Shown here in pieces: positions 51,357 through 61,193 of a stretch of DNA of 64,000 bases (positions are counted from its first letter, which is position 1; each line of letters opens with the position of its first letter). The translations under genes were made by a program, and so were the position numbers. Source of the stretch: Robinsoniella peoriensis (lineage in GTDB: Bacteria > Bacillota > Clostridia > Lachnospirales > Lachnospiraceae); the NCBI RefSeq assembly GCF_042680125.1, contig NZ_JBHTNY010000035.1; one strand, given 5' to 3'. The notes beneath the pieces were generated by a model. It worked only from the letters and a program-made list of their open reading frames with translations, had not been told where the DNA came from and searched no databases.

Positions 51357-54300
51357 ATGACGACACAAAATCGAATATTGCGATCCGGGTGTAACGGGCT
51401 GTACAGACAGACGTTTGAACACGATAACTGCGGCATAGGCGCCGTTGTGAATATCAAAGGTGTGAAGACCCATGAGACCGTAGAGAATGCATTAAAGATT
51501 GTAGAAAATTTAGAACATAGAGCTGGCAAAGATGCCGAAGGAAAAACAGGTGACGGTGTAGGAATCCTATTACAGATTTCTCACAAATTCTTTTCGAAGA
51601 CCTGCAAATCCCTCGGCATCTTTTTAGGTTCTGAGAGAGAATATGGAATTGGAATGTTTTTCTTTCCACAAGATGAATTAAAGAGAAATCAGGCAAAAAA
51701 GATGTTTGAAATCATTGTGGAAAAGGAGGGACTGGAACTTCTGGGATGGAGGGCGGTACCTACTGTTCCGGAGGTATTGGGACACAAAGCATTGGAATGT
51801 ATGCCCTGTATTATGCAGGCATTTATCAAAAAACCAAATGATGTAAAGAAAGGTCTGGACTTTGACAGAAGGCTTTATGTAGCGCGCCGTGTATTTGAAC
51901 AGAGTAATGATAATACCTATGTGGTATCTCTTTCCAGCAGGACCATCGTGTATAAAGGGATGTTTCTGGTTGGCCAGCTTCGTACTTTCTTTGCAGATCT
52001 TCAGTCCCCGGACTATGAATCTGCGATTGCTACCGTACACTCCAGATTCAGTACGAACACCAATCCCAGCTGGCAAAGAGCGCATCCGAACCGTTTCATT
52101 GTGCATAATGGTGAAATTAATACGATCAGAGGTAATGCGGATAAGATGCTGGCAAGAGAAGAGACAATGGTATCCCCGCATTTACAGGATGAATTACATA
52201 AGGTTCTTCCTGTTGTAAATACACAGGGGTCTGATTCGGCGATGCTGGATAATACGCTGGAATTCCTGGTTATGAGCGGTATGGATCTGCCGCTGGCTGT
52301 TATGATTATGATCCCGGAACCCTGGGATAATAACCGGAACATGACACAGTCTAAGAAGGATTTCTATCAGTACTATGCTACTATGATGGAACCCTGGGAC
52401 GGGCCGGCATCTATTCTTTTCAGTGATGGGGATATTATGGGGGCAGTGCTTGACCGCAATGGATTACGGCCTTCCCGTTATTATATTACGGATGATGGAT
52501 ATATGATCTTATCTTCCGAAGTTGGCGTTCTGAACATTGACCCCGCAAAAATTGTATTAAAAGAACGACTGCATCCGGGAAAAATGCTTCTGGTTGATAC
52601 CGTAAAAGGTGAAGTGGTGGATGATGATACCTTAAAAGAACGCTATGCAAAAAGCCAGCCCTATGGCGAATGGATTGACAGTTATCTGGTACAGCTGCGT
52701 GACCTGAAGATACCAAATACAAAGGCACATGAGTACCAGGCGGAAGAATTGGCAAGACTGCAAAAAGCATTTGGCTATACCTATGAGGAATACCGCACTT
52801 CCATCTGTAACATGGCTTTAAATGGTGCAGAAGGAATCGGAGCCATGGGCGTGGATACACCGATTGCTGTTCTATCAGAAGAGCACCAGCCATTATTTAA
52901 CTATTTTAAACAGCTGTTTGCCCAGGTAACCAATCCTCCCATTGATGCAATACGCGAGGAAGTCGTAACATCTACTACGGTTTATGTGGGGAAGGATGGA
53001 AATCTGTTAAAAGAGCAGGCGGTGAACTGCCAGGTGCTCAAAGTCCAAAACCCGATTTTAACCAATACGGATATGATGAAAATTAAAAACATGAAGGTAG
53101 AAGGCTTTCAGGCAGCGGAAGTACCTATCACATATTATAAAAGCACCAGTATTGTCAGAGCAATTGAGCGGCTGTTTGTGGAAGTGGATAAGGCCCATCG
53201 GGACGGTGCAAATATTCTGGTTCTGTCTGACCGGGGAGTAGATGAAAATCATGTTCCCATACCTTCGCTGCTTGCGGTATCCGCGGTGCACCAGCATTTG
53301 GTGAAGACGAAAAAAAGAACCTCACTTGCGATTGTTCTGGAATCGGGAGAGCCAAGAGAAGTACATCACTTTGCAACACTGCTGGGATATGGAGCCTGTG
53401 CAATTAATCCTTACCTGGCACAGGAAACGATCCGCCAGCTGATTGACTGCCAGATGCTTGACAAAGATTATTATGCGGCGGTAGATGATTACAACAATGC
53501 CGTACTGCATGGTATTGTGAAGATTGCTTCTAAAATGGGTATTTCCACAATTCAATCCTATCAGGGGTCACAGATTTTTGAAGCAGTGGGAATTGACCCG
53601 GATGTAGTGGAAAAATATTTTACCAATACGGTCAGCAGGATCGGCGGGATTACCCTGGAGGATATTGCCAAAGATATGGATGAGCTGCATTCGGCTGCAT
53701 TTGATCCGCTGGGACTTGGAGTGGACCTGACACTGGACAGCATTGGAAGACATAAAATGAGAAGCCAGGGAGAAGAGCACCGTTACAATCCCAGAACGAT
53801 CCATCTCCTTCAGGAATCCACAAAACTGGGCAGCTACGAATTATTTAAACAGTATACACAGATGGTGGATCAGGAAGAATCGGGCTATCTGAGGAGTCTT
53901 TTAGATTTTAAATATCCGGAAAATGGCATACCCCTTGAAGAGGTAGAAAGTGTGGATTCCATTGTTCAGAGATTCAAGACCGGAGCCATGTCATACGGAT
54001 CTATTTCTCAGGAAGCACATGAGACACTGGCGATTGCCATGAACCGTCTGCATGGAAAATCCAACAGCGGTGAAGGCGGTGAGAGCGACGAACGTTTGAA
54101 AATGGGGAAAGACGGCATGAACCGTTGTTCCGCGATTAAGCAGGTTGCCAGCGGTAGATTTGGAGTCACCAGCAAATACCTGGTAAGTGCAAAAGAAATT
54201 CAGATTAAAATGGCTCAGGGAGCAAAACCGGGAGAAGGAGGACATTTACCGGGACAGAAGGTCTACCCATGGGTTGCTAAGACCAGACATTCCACACCGG

Positions 54301-55910
54301 GTGTCAGCTTGATATCGCCGCCCCCTCATCATGATATCTATTCCATCGAAGATCTGGCACAGCTGATCTACGACTGTAAAAATGCAAATAAAGAAGCCAG
54401 AATTTCGGTAAAACTGGTAGCGGAAGCAGGAGTAGGTACCGTTGCGGCAGGTGTGGCAAAAGCAGGTGCCCAGGTAATTCTGATCTCCGGGTATGATGGA
54501 GGTACTGGTGCTGCACCCAGAAGTTCTATTCACAATGCCGGACTGCCTTGGGAATTAGGTCTTGCTGAGACTCATCAGACATTGATTATGAACGGCTTGC
54601 GTAATAAAGTAGTGATCGAAACAGACGGTAAACTCATGAGCGGAAGAGATGTGGCGATTGCGGCACTCTTAGGTGCGGAAGAATTTGGATTTGCTACAGC
54701 ACCGCTGGTAACCATGGGATGCGTCATGATGCGGGTATGTAATCTGGATACCTGCCCGGTAGGAGTGGCAACCCAGAATCCGGAGCTTCGTAAGCGTTTC
54801 CGCGGAAAACCGGAATATGTCATGAATTTTATGAAATTTATTGCGGAGGAACTGCGGGAGTATATGGCGAAACTGGGTGTTCGTACTATAGATGAACTGG
54901 TAGGAAGATCAGATTTGTTAAAACGAAAAGCAGACATCGCTAATAAAAAAGCTTCCAAAGTGGATTTAAGCGCAATTATCAATAACCCCTTTGTAAAAGA
55001 GGGAATGAAAGTGACCTTTGACCCGGCTCAGGTTTACAATTTTGAACTGGAGAAAACAGCGGATGAGAAAATTCTGGTAAAAAAATTAAAAGGAGCGCTT
55101 TCGAATAAGCAGAAGAGAAGCATTGAAGTAGATGTAATCAATACAGACCGCTCTTTTGGTACGATATTTGGTTCTGAAATCACGAAAATGTATCCGGAAG
55201 GACTGGAGGAAGACACCTACACCGTGAAATGTAATGGAGCAGGGGGACAGAGCTTTGGGGCATTTATACCAAAGGGGCTTACCCTGGAACTGGTAGGTGA
55301 CAGTAACGATTATTTTGGCAAAGGGCTGTCCGGCGGCAAGTTGATTGTATATCCTCCTAAGAGTGCGAAGTTTAAACAGGACGAAAATATTATTATTGGA
55401 AATGTTGCCCTCTATGGAGCAACCAGTGGAAAAGCATATATTAATGGTGTGGCAGGAGAACGTTTCTGTGTGCGTAATTCTGGGGCGAATGCGGTAGTAG
55501 AAGGTGTTGGCGATCATGGATGTGAATACATGACAGGAGGCCGTGTTGTAATTCTTGGCAATACCGGTAAGAACTTTGCAGCAGGCATGAGCGGCGGTAT
55601 TGCCTATGTACTGGATGAAAACAGCGATTTATATAGGAAGCTGAACAAGGAGATGGTTTCCATTGATAAGATTACTTCCAAATATGATGTCCTGGAACTG
55701 AAAGAGATGATCAAAGATCATACCGCCTACACCAATTCCGAAAAAGGAAAAGAAATCCTGGAACATTTTGAGGATTACCTGCCAAAATTTAAGAAGATCA
55801 TTCCCAATGACTACAATCGGATGTTGATGAAGATTGTGCAGATGGAAGAAAAAGGGTTAAGCAGCGAGCAGGCACAGATTGAAGCATTTTACGCAAATAC
55901 GAGAGGATAG
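51357..55910 (+). CDS. gltB: Glutamate synthase large subunit
   Basis: A 1517-residue enzyme making glutamate from glutamine and 2-oxoglutarate. A 24-residue propeptide precedes Cys25 (HDNCGIG), the N-terminal nucleophile of the class II glutaminase domain. The central region is followed by an FMN (beta/alpha)8 synthase domain with 'GAKPGEGGHLPGQKV' and 'ISGYDGGTGAAPRSS', the 3Fe-4S cysteines in 'CVMMRVCNLDTCPVG', and a C-terminal GXGXG helix. AAGGAAC lies before ATG 51357. It runs 12 bp ahead of gltD. Confidence 0.97.
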   Translation: MTTQNRILRSGCNGLYRQTFEHDNCGIGAVVNIKGVKTHETVENALKIVENLEHRAGKDAEGKTGDGVGILLQISHKFFSKTCKSLGIFLGSEREYGIGMFFFPQDELKRNQAKKMFEIIVEKEGLELLGWRAVPTVPEVLGHKALECMPCIMQAFIKKPNDVKKGLDFDRRLYVARRVFEQSNDNTYVVSLSSRTIVYKGMFLVGQLRTFFADLQSPDYESAIATVHSRFSTNTNPSWQRAHPNRFIVHNGEINTIRGNADKMLAREETMVSPHLQDELHKVLPVVNTQGSDSAMLDNTLEFLVMSGMDLPLAVMIMIPEPWDNNRNMTQSKKDFYQYYATMMEPWDGPASILFSDGDIMGAVLDRNGLRPSRYYITDDGYMILSSEVGVLNIDPAKIVLKERLHPGKMLLVDTVKGEVVDDDTLKERYAKSQPYGEWIDSYLVQLRDLKIPNTKAHEYQAEELARLQKAFGYTYEEYRTSICNMALNGAEGIGAMGVDTPIAVLSEEHQPLFNYFKQLFAQVTNPPIDAIREEVVTSTTVYVGKDGNLLKEQAVNCQVLKVQNPILTNTDMMKIKNMKVEGFQAAEVPITYYKSTSIVRAIERLFVEVDKAHRDGANILVLSDRGVDENHVPIPSLLAVSAVHQHLVKTKKRTSLAIVLESGEPREVHHFATLLGYGACAINPYLAQETIRQLIDCQMLDKDYYAAVDDYNNAVLHGIVKIASKMGISTIQSYQGSQIFEAVGIDPDVVEKYFTNTVSRIGGITLEDIAKDMDELHSAAFDPLGLGVDLTLDSIGRHKMRSQGEEHRYNPRTIHLLQESTKLGSYELFKQYTQMVDQEESGYLRSLLDFKYPENGIPLEEVESVDSIVQRFKTGAMSYGSISQEAHETLAIAMNRLHGKSNSGEGGESDERLKMGKDGMNRCSAIKQVASGRFGVTSKYLVSAKEIQIKMAQGAKPGEGGHLPGQKVYPWVAKTRHSTPGVSLISPPPHHDIYSIEDLAQLIYDCKNANKEARISVKLVAEAGVGTVAAGVAKAGAQVILISGYDGGTGAAPRSSIHNAGLPWELGLAETHQTLIMNGLRNKVVIETDGKLMSGRDVAIAALLGAEEFGFATAPLVTMGCVMMRVCNLDTCPVGVATQNPELRKRFRGKPEYVMNFMKFIAEELREYMAKLGVRTIDELVGRSDLLKRKADIANKKASKVDLSAIINNPFVKEGMKVTFDPAQVYNFELEKTADEKILVKKLKGALSNKQKRSIEVDVINTDRSFGTIFGSEITKMYPEGLEEDTYTVKCNGAGGQSFGAFIPKGLTLELVGDSNDYFGKGLSGGKLIVYPPKSAKFKQDENIIIGNVALYGATSGKAYINGVAGERFCVRNSGANAVVEGVGDHGCEYMTGGRVVILGNTGKNFAAGMSGGIAYVLDENSDLYRKLNKEMVSIDKITSKYDVLELKEMIKDHTAYTNSEKGKEILEHFEDYLPKFKKIIPNDYNRMLMKIVQMEEKGLSSEQAQIEAFYANTRG

Positions 55911-55922
55911 GAGGGCAAAGGA

Positions 55923-57407
55923 ATGGGAAAACCAACAGGATTTTTAGATTTTAAAAGAGAGACCAGCGAGACGGTACGACCAAAGGTCCGGATTAAGAAT
56001 TTTAATGAATTCCACGTTCCCTTATCCAGGGAAAAGCAGAGGCTTCAGGGCGCCAGATGTATGGCATGCGGTGTTCCGTTCTGTCAGTCCGGCATGATGA
56101 TCGGAGGGATGGCATCGGGGTGTCCACTGCAGAACCTGATTCCGGAATGGAATGATCTGGTATATACCGGAAGCTGGGAACAGGCGTATCACAGACTGGC
56201 GAAAACGAATTGTTTTCCGGAATTTACGGCAAGGGTATGTCCGGCACTATGTGAAGCGGCATGTACCTGCAACTTAAATGGAGAGCCTGTGGCTACGAAA
56301 GAAAATGAGTGGGCAATCATTGAAAATGCATTTAAGATGGGCCTGGTGGTTCCAAATCCGCCCAAAGTCAGAACCGGAAAAAAAGTGGCAGTAGTGGGAA
56401 GCGGACCTGCCGGACTTGCAGCAGCAGTACAGCTGAACAAAAGGGGGCATAAGGTTACCGTATTTGAAAGAAATGACCGCATCGGAGGACTTCTTCGATA
56501 TGGCATACCGAATATGAAACTGGATAAGTCGATAATAGACAGAAGGATTGCTATCATGGAGGCAGAAGGAATCGAGTTTGCTGCCAATACCAATATTGGT
56601 GAAGACATCAAGGCGAATGCTCTGCTAAAAGATTATGATCGTGTAATTCTGGCATGCGGGGCATCCAATCCCAGGGATATCAACGTCCCTGGAAGAGATT
56701 CCAAAGGAATTTATTTTGCAGTCGATTTCTTGAAGGCCACAACGAAGAGTCTGCTGGATTCAAATTTTGCGGATCAGAACTTTGTTTCTGCAAAAGGAAA
56801 GAAAGTGATGGTAATCGGCGGTGGTGACACCGGCAATGATTGTGTAGGTACGGCAATACGACTGGGGGCGGCATCCGTAATCCAGCTTGAAATGATGCCT
56901 AAGGCGCCGGATACACGGACTGCTGATAATCCATGGCCCGAATGGCCAAAGATCTGCAAAACAGATTACGGGCAGGAAGAAGCAATCGAAGTGTATGGGC
57001 ATGATCCCCGGGTGTATCAGACTACCGTTACGGAATTCGCTGCCAATAAAAAAGGCGAAGTATGCCAGGCGAAGATCGTAAAATTAGAAAGTAAAAAAGA
57101 TGAAAAAACCGGACGCATGATGATGGTGCCGGTTGAGGGAACCCAGGAAACAGTAAATGTGGATTTAGTTTTCATTGCTGCCGGATTCTTAGGTGCACAG
57201 AAATATGTTACTGATGCATTCAAGGTGGAATTAGACGGACGTACAAATGTGGCAACGCAGCCAGAGCAGTATCAGACCTCCGTAAAGCATGTATTTACGG
57301 CTGGGGATATGCACAGAGGGCAGTCTCTGGTAGTCTGGGCAATCCGGGAAGGCAGGGAAGCAGCAAGAGCAGTGGATGAATCATTGATGGGGTATACGAA
57401 TTTGTAA
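55923..57407 (+). CDS. gltD: Glutamate synthase small subunit
   Basis: A 494-residue NAD(P)H-dependent flavoprotein partner. N-terminal 4Fe-4S cysteines in 'GARCMACGVPFCQSG' and 'ARVCPALCEAACTCNLN', FAD-binding 'VAVVGSGPAGLAAAVQL', NAD(P)-binding 'VMVIGGGDTGNDCVGTA' and the 'FTAGDMHRGQSLVVWAIREGREAA' C-terminal motif. It passes electrons to GltB. It is co-transcribed with gltB. Confidence 0.97.
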   Translation: MGKPTGFLDFKRETSETVRPKVRIKNFNEFHVPLSREKQRLQGARCMACGVPFCQSGMMIGGMASGCPLQNLIPEWNDLVYTGSWEQAYHRLAKTNCFPEFTARVCPALCEAACTCNLNGEPVATKENEWAIIENAFKMGLVVPNPPKVRTGKKVAVVGSGPAGLAAAVQLNKRGHKVTVFERNDRIGGLLRYGIPNMKLDKSIIDRRIAIMEAEGIEFAANTNIGEDIKANALLKDYDRVILACGASNPRDINVPGRDSKGIYFAVDFLKATTKSLLDSNFADQNFVSAKGKKVMVIGGGDTGNDCVGTAIRLGAASVIQLEMMPKAPDTRTADNPWPEWPKICKTDYGQEEAIEVYGHDPRVYQTTVTEFAANKKGEVCQAKIVKLESKKDEKTGRMMMVPVEGTQETVNVDLVFIAAGFLGAQKYVTDAFKVELDGRTNVATQPEQYQTSVKHVFTAGDMHRGQSLVVWAIREGREAARAVDESLMGYTNL

Positions 57408-57583
57408 TTTTATAGATTCCTGAATATAAGCAGGCAGGAGGCATGATAGAGAAGAGCTGCTTAAAGATGGATATACGAGCCTGATTTGTTATGGGATTGC
57501 TTTTTATAAGAATAATTGTAAGATTTTGAAAGCAGAAAAAGAAATAGTTTATAGAAAATGAAATAACTGGATAAATAATATTA

Positions 57584-57638
57584 AAAAAAGCCATGAAGGA
57601 TGATGCGATGTTATCTCAAAATCCTTCATGGCTTTTTT
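57584..57638. terminator. Bidirectional terminator between gltD and the MFS gene
   Basis: AAGCCATGAAGGAT and ATCCTTCATGGCTT form a perfect 14-bp stem with T runs on both strands. Confidence 0.9.
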
Positions 57639-57663
57639 AAATTTACACCCAATAGATAAATAT

Positions 57664-58854
57664 CTACTGAACAACAGCAGTTTTCTTTATTTTACGAAGC
57701 ATTCCCGTTACAATTACCATTACAATCGGAAATACCATGGCAAACAGCAGCCCGCTCTTTAAGCTGTCATTAGCCAGATTGGATACAACACCTACCAGAC
57801 CCGGACCTGCCGCACAGCCGATATCTCCGCCAAGTGCCAGAAGTGCAAATAAAGCAGTTCCGCCCTGAGGGCAGTACTGGCAGGAAAGACTGAATGTTCC
57901 GGGCCACATGATACCTACCGACAATCCGCATAATCCGCAGCCAACCAGAGACAGCAATGGGTAGGGTGACAGCGTGGCAAGCAGATAACTGATAATGCAC
58001 AGGAACCCGCTGGCTATAATAAACTTTTTAAGCTTGATTTTTGCACCAAATTTTCCGTAGAAAACACGGGAAACACCCATTAATATGGCGAAAGCGCAGG
58101 GACCCAGCAGATCACCCAGGGTCTTGGATACTTTAAGCCCTGATTCTGCAAACAGAGAAGCCCACTGTGACATCGCCTGTTCCGATGCACCAGAGCAGAT
58201 CATCAGTATCAGAAACATCCAGAAGATCTTCATGGAGAAAAGCTTGCGGATGGGCAGTGACTCTGCTTCGGCTTCTACGGTATGTAATGGCACTTTGCTG
58301 AAGAAAAATGCATTGAAAAATGGGATGATCGCCCAGAATATCGTCAACAGATACCATTTGCTGATACCCACTGTTACAAAATACAAAGTGGATATAATAA
58401 CAACACTTACATGTCCCCAGCAATAAAAGGAATGCAGCAGGCTCATAGCGGATGCCTTCTCGTCACCCGGCAGAGATTCTACAATCGGGCTGATTAGTAC
58501 TTCGATCAGTCCGCCGCCGATGGCATTAATTAATACAGCTACAATCAATCCAGCATAGGCATTTGAAAAGAGAAAAGGAAAAACGCCCATACCGACAAGT
58601 CCGATCGTACAGCAGACATGTGCGGCAACAGTACAGATACGATAACCGATTTTGTCAACATATTTGGCAGCCAGAATATCCACAAACATCTGCATAGCAA
58701 AATTGATGGAAATCAAAAGACCGATTTTCTCCAGTGATATGGAGAACTGCGACTGGAACGTGACAAATAAAAGCGGTGCCAGGTTGTTGACGATGGCCTG
58801 CGTAATATATCCGAGATAACAGGCATTTCGTGTGTGTTTAAAATGAAGTGACAT
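57664..58854 (-). CDS. Major facilitator superfamily transporter
   Basis: A 396-residue membrane protein with about 12 hydrophobic segments and an MFS inter-segment motif 'DILAAKYVDKIGYRICTVAAH'. The overall type resembles sugar-related FucP/NarK-like MFS proteins in gut anaerobes. GGGAGG precedes the start. It is divergent from the sugar-phosphate genes beyond the DeoR gene, suggesting the same carbon source. No PTS genes are present, so it may be the entry route, although that leaves phosphorylation unexplained. Confidence 0.82.
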   Translation of the reverse strand: MSLHFKHTRNACYLGYITQAIVNNLAPLLFVTFQSQFSISLEKIGLLISINFAMQMFVDILAAKYVDKIGYRICTVAAHVCCTIGLVGMGVFPFLFSNAYAGLIVAVLINAIGGGLIEVLISPIVESLPGDEKASAMSLLHSFYCWGHVSVVIISTLYFVTVGISKWYLLTIFWAIIPFFNAFFFSKVPLHTVEAEAESLPIRKLFSMKIFWMFLILMICSGASEQAMSQWASLFAESGLKVSKTLGDLLGPCAFAILMGVSRVFYGKFGAKIKLKKFIIASGFLCIISYLLATLSPYPLLSLVGCGLCGLSVGIMWPGTFSLSCQYCPQGGTALFALLALGGDIGCAAGPGLVGVVSNLANDSLKSGLLFAMVFPIVMVIVTGMLRKIKKTAVVQ

Positions 58855-58969
58855 GACTTCCTCCCCAAGTAGTATAAAATTTTTGCTCTTTATCGTGGCA
58901 ATGTGATAGCATTATATCATTGGAATTGGAAAAAGGGAATCTTTATTTATAAAAAAATGAGGAAAGTTT

Positions 58970-59767
58970 TCAGGCATTAACTACTACTACCTTTACGCCG
59001 TTGTTCTGCAGAGTTTCCATAAATTCTTCCTGGATGCCGGAGTCTGTAATGAGTGTATAGCCTTCCTTTAGCTGGGTGAGCTGTACGAAACTCTTTTTGC
59101 CAAACTTTGTAGAATCGGCAACCACTACAATGTGCCTGGAAGATTCCAGTACGGCAGTAAAAGTACCGGCTTCAATGTAATTATAGTTATATATGATTCC
59201 GTTTTCATCAATGGTGGCGGCACCGATAAAAGCATAGTCAAAAGAAAAACTGCGTATCATATTTTCAGCCACATGCCCAACTGCATTAAGGGAGGGCAGT
59301 ATCAGCTGGCCTCCGATTGAAATCACCGTATAATCCGGGTGATTTGCCAATACCTGGGAGACACTGACATTATCGGTTACCAAAGTGGCGGATCCCATTG
59401 TGTAGTTCATCTGCAGGGCCATACAGTAAAGTGTGGTGCCGGATGCAATATAGACAGAGTTACAGCCCTGGCCAAGACTGGCGTTGCGGAGATATTCCGA
59501 TGCGGCATTTCCAAGTGCCATTTTCAGGTCGTGATGGTTGTTCAGCCTGGTCTGGAAAGGAGCATCACTAAATAGGGCAGCAGATGCCTGAACCAGGGTA
59601 GCGCCTCCATGATGGCGGATTACTCTTTTGTCATCTTCCAGTGCCTGTAGATCTCTTCGGATTGTCATATCTGAAACGTGAAATTCCGTACACAGTTCTA
59701 ATACGCTGGCAGTTCCATCGTGAAGACGCATGTATTCCATGATCTGGTCTGTTCGTTTATTTTTCAT
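58970..59767 (-). CDS. DeoR/GlpR family transcriptional regulator
   Basis: A 265-residue protein with an N-terminal DeoR helix-turn-helix ('VLELCTEFHVSDMTIRRDLQALEDDKRVIRHHGGA') and a C-terminal sugar-phosphate-sensing domain ('VYIASGTTLYCMA', 'FIGAATIDENGI'). Regulators of this type (GatR, LacR, FruR) repress sugar-phosphate operons until a phosphorylated sugar binds. ATG 59767 gives the normal family length. It is divergent from the aldolase gene, with three ATGTTTGAA motifs in between. Confidence 0.88.
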   Translation of the reverse strand: MKNKRTDQIMEYMRLHDGTASVLELCTEFHVSDMTIRRDLQALEDDKRVIRHHGGATLVQASAALFSDAPFQTRLNNHHDLKMALGNAASEYLRNASLGQGCNSVYIASGTTLYCMALQMNYTMGSATLVTDNVSVSQVLANHPDYTVISIGGQLILPSLNAVGHVAENMIRSFSFDYAFIGAATIDENGIIYNYNYIEAGTFTAVLESSRHIVVVADSTKFGKKSFVQLTQLKEGYTLITDSGIQEEFMETLQNNGVKVVVVNA

Positions 59768-59810
59768 AGGGGGTTTACGTTCCTCTCTTTTTATTTCCCA
59801 AAACAATATT

Positions 59811-59965
59811 TTCAAACATTTGAAGACATTATAATATGATACAGAAGAAAATACAAGAGTATTCCATGAAAATATGTTTGAATTCGAAAATAATCAAACA
59901 AAAATATGCTAAAACAGCAGATATTATACGTTTAATAACGAAAAACAAACAAAAACATGTTTGAA
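59811..59965. promoter_or_regulatory. Three ATGTTTGAA motifs, candidate operators of the DeoR regulator
   Basis: The motif occurs at 59811-59819 (minus), 59874-59882 (plus) and 59957-59965 (plus), the second within TGTTTGAATTCGAAAATAATCAAACA, a partial inverted repeat. They fill the AT-rich divergent region 59768-60171. Confidence 0.5.
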
Positions 59966-60002
59966 TATGAAAAGTAAATAACAGAAATAAAACAAAATGT
60001 GC

Positions 60003-60031
60003 TTGACAAATAGACCTGGCTGTGATTATAT
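60003..60031 (+). promoter_or_regulatory. Promoter of the aldolase operon
   Basis: TTGACA (60003-60008), 17 bp and TTATAT (60026-60031). Confidence 0.7.
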
Positions 60032-60171
60032 TATGATATAAACATAACGAACATAAATCAGACATTTATTAAACATGAATTTTAGCAGAGATTCCCATAA
60101 AAATGATAAAATACTGTAAGAAGCGGAATCCGGTTGGCACGCGCAAAAAAGGCGCAGAATAGGAGGATATT

Positions 60172-61023
60172 ATGCCATTAGTTACAAGTAAGCAGATGCT
60201 GTTAGATGCTCAGGCTGGGGGATATGCAGTTGGGGCATTCAATGCGGAGAATATGGAAATGGTTCAGGCAATTATCGCAGCCGCAGAGGAATTAAAGGCA
60301 CCGGTAATGATTCAGACAACACCATCTACTGTTAAATACGCAAGCCTTGATTTATATCTTGCTAATGTAACGGCAATTGCAAAAAAGGCAAGTGTTCCTG
60401 TATGTATGCACCTGGATCATGGGAGCAGTTTTGAACTGGCGATGCAGGCACTGCGCACCGGATATACATCCATTATGATCGACGGATCACACAGCGTTTT
60501 TGAAGAGAATATAGCCCTTACCAAACGTGTGGTTGATGCCTGTGCACCTTCGGATGTGCCGGTTGAAGCAGAGCTTGGAAAAGTTGGCGGTAAGGAAGAT
60601 GATCTGGATGGCGGAGCCGGCGGCTATACCGTACCGGAAGAAGCAAAAGAATTTGTAGAAAAAACAGGTGTCGGATCTCTGGCTGTTGCAATCGGTACTG
60701 CTCACGGAGTTTACTCCGGAGTTCCAAAACTGGATTTGGACCGCTTAAGTGAAATCCGGAAGCTGGTGTCTATACCGCTGGTACTCCACGGTGCATCCGG
60801 ATTATCCGATGAAGCGGTGCAGGAAAGTATCAAGCGCGGTATCTGTAAAGTGAATTTTGCAACGGAACTTCGTATTGCATATACAGACGGAGTGAAAAAA
60901 GTACTGGCAGATGCGCCAGATACCTTTGATCCGAAAAAATATGGTGCTGCAGGACGTGAAAATGTAAAACAACTTGTAATGAACCGCATCAGAGTATGTC
61001 AGAGCGACGGAAAAGCCAAGTAA
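60172..61023 (+). CDS. gatY: Class II fructose/tagatose-bisphosphate aldolase
   Basis: A 283-residue zinc aldolase of the GatY/KbaY/FbaA family. Metal and catalytic motifs are 'CMHLDHGSSFELAMQALRTGYTSIMIDGS', 'EAELGKVGGKEDD', 'AIGTAHGVYSG' and 'LVLHGASGLSDE'. Neighbouring GatD-like and PfkB kinase genes favour tagatose-1,6-bisphosphate as substrate; fructose-1,6-bisphosphate is also possible. AGGAGG supports the start. Confidence 0.85.
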   Translation: MPLVTSKQMLLDAQAGGYAVGAFNAENMEMVQAIIAAAEELKAPVMIQTTPSTVKYASLDLYLANVTAIAKKASVPVCMHLDHGSSFELAMQALRTGYTSIMIDGSHSVFEENIALTKRVVDACAPSDVPVEAELGKVGGKEDDLDGGAGGYTVPEEAKEFVEKTGVGSLAVAIGTAHGVYSGVPKLDLDRLSEIRKLVSIPLVLHGASGLSDEAVQESIKRGICKVNFATELRIAYTDGVKKVLADAPDTFDPKKYGAAGRENVKQLVMNRIRVCQSDGKAK

Positions 61024-61193
61024 GCCGGAATTCATAAGATGGCTGAAAGAAATATAAAGAGAGAGGAAATGCCACAGATTATTTTCAGCCTGTTTAAAAG
61101 TGGCAGTGTCACAAGTATGCCCCAAATGCAAAAATGAAAACTTACATAACGCAAAAGGAGTTTTTTGCTTGTGATACACAGTGGATTTGAATC

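Noticed and set aside
61024..61193. Riboswitch in the gap before gatD
   Set aside because: Two small stems (GGCTGAAA/TTTCAGCC and GCAAAA/TTTTTTGC) exist but do not form a recognisable aptamer.
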